Assembly (NCBI GenBank): GCA_000151295.1
Contig: GG745333.1
Span: 1,397,120-1,416,632, forward strand
DNA from: Allomyces macrogynus ATCC 38327
Lineage: Eukaryota > Blastocladiomycota > Blastocladiomycetes > Blastocladiales > Blastocladiaceae
Direction of reading: 5' to 3'
DNA length: 19,513 bases
The notes under the pieces are model-generated. The model had not been told where the DNA came from and made no database searches. It saw nothing but the letters and a program-made list of their open reading frames with translations. A program made the position numbers and the translations under genes. Below are positions 19,327 through 19,513 of the stretch, one piece after another (the first letter of the stretch is position 1; each line of letters begins with the position of its first letter).

Positions 19327-19513
19327 GGCGGCGGTTATTGTTGGTTGAGAGTTGGTGAGACGGCGGGTTGCTGCAGTCGGCGGCGAGGAACAGCGCGAGA
19401 TTGCTCGTGTGTCGGCGTGCGAGACTACGTTGTGGACGTATGTTTTATTTTTGTTTTCGTGTGTGGTTTTGTCCGTGTGTAGGGGCAGCTATTCTGTTAC
19501 GTTCGTCTCTGCT
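19327..19513 (-). promoter_or_regulatory. Upstream (promoter/leader) region of the SNF2 locus
   Basis: About 187 bp to the window edge. The part nearest the ATG is mixed. 19436-19480 on the + strand is T/G-rich (A/C-rich on the gene's strand), with runs such as TTTTATTTTTGTTTTC. No defined element recognised. Confidence 0.35.

Overview
This is nuclear DNA of a GC-rich, intron-dense eukaryote. Genes lie on both strands, separated by about 0.1-0.6 kb. The introns I could place are mostly 60-96 nt, with GT...YAG ends and usually a CTGAC- or CTAAC-like branch site 15-40 nt before the acceptor. The mix of an Ssk2/MEKK4-type MAPKKK, an anillin-type protein, an RRP3/DDX47 helicase and ELF1 fits an opisthokont. 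An early-diverging fungus is my best guess, but this rests on gene flavour only.

Layout. 1-1273 (+): 3' part of an Ssk2-like MAPKKK, 5 exons visible. 1449-2852 (-): unrecognised Pro-rich, low-complexity protein with one in-frame TAG. 2956-3548 (+): mitochondrial ribosomal protein bL35, 3 exons. 3680-4645 (-): thymidylate kinase, 4 exons, with an in-frame TAG in the LID region. About 5200-6899 (+): decayed leucine-rich-repeat-like gene. 7462-9127 (+): anillin-type protein with a C-terminal PH domain, 4 exons. 9631-10603 (-): piece of a myosin motor domain. 10739-12199 (+): Rrp3/DDX47 DEAD-box helicase. 12631-13232 (+): transcription elongation factor Elf1/ELOF1. 13565-19326 (-): long SNF2-family (ATRX/ARIP4-like) gene that looks broken.

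The intact genes are unrelated housekeeping and signalling functions, so there is no operon-like logic. They share only compact intergenic spaces, two of them divergent (2853-2955 and 10604-10738).

The most striking signal is gene decay, or a decoding or assembly question. Three recognisable loci (the LRR-like, myosin and SNF2 genes) carry premature stops and/or frameshifts. A fourth, thymidylate kinase, which is normally essential, has a single in-frame TAG in a conserved stretch. Four loci carry an in-frame TAG after which the same frame continues. TAG still looks like a true stop in bL35, which ends with the family's usual LPYA-like terminus. I found no CRISPR array, tRNA, rRNA or intact transposable element, and nothing that I would call a new biological system.
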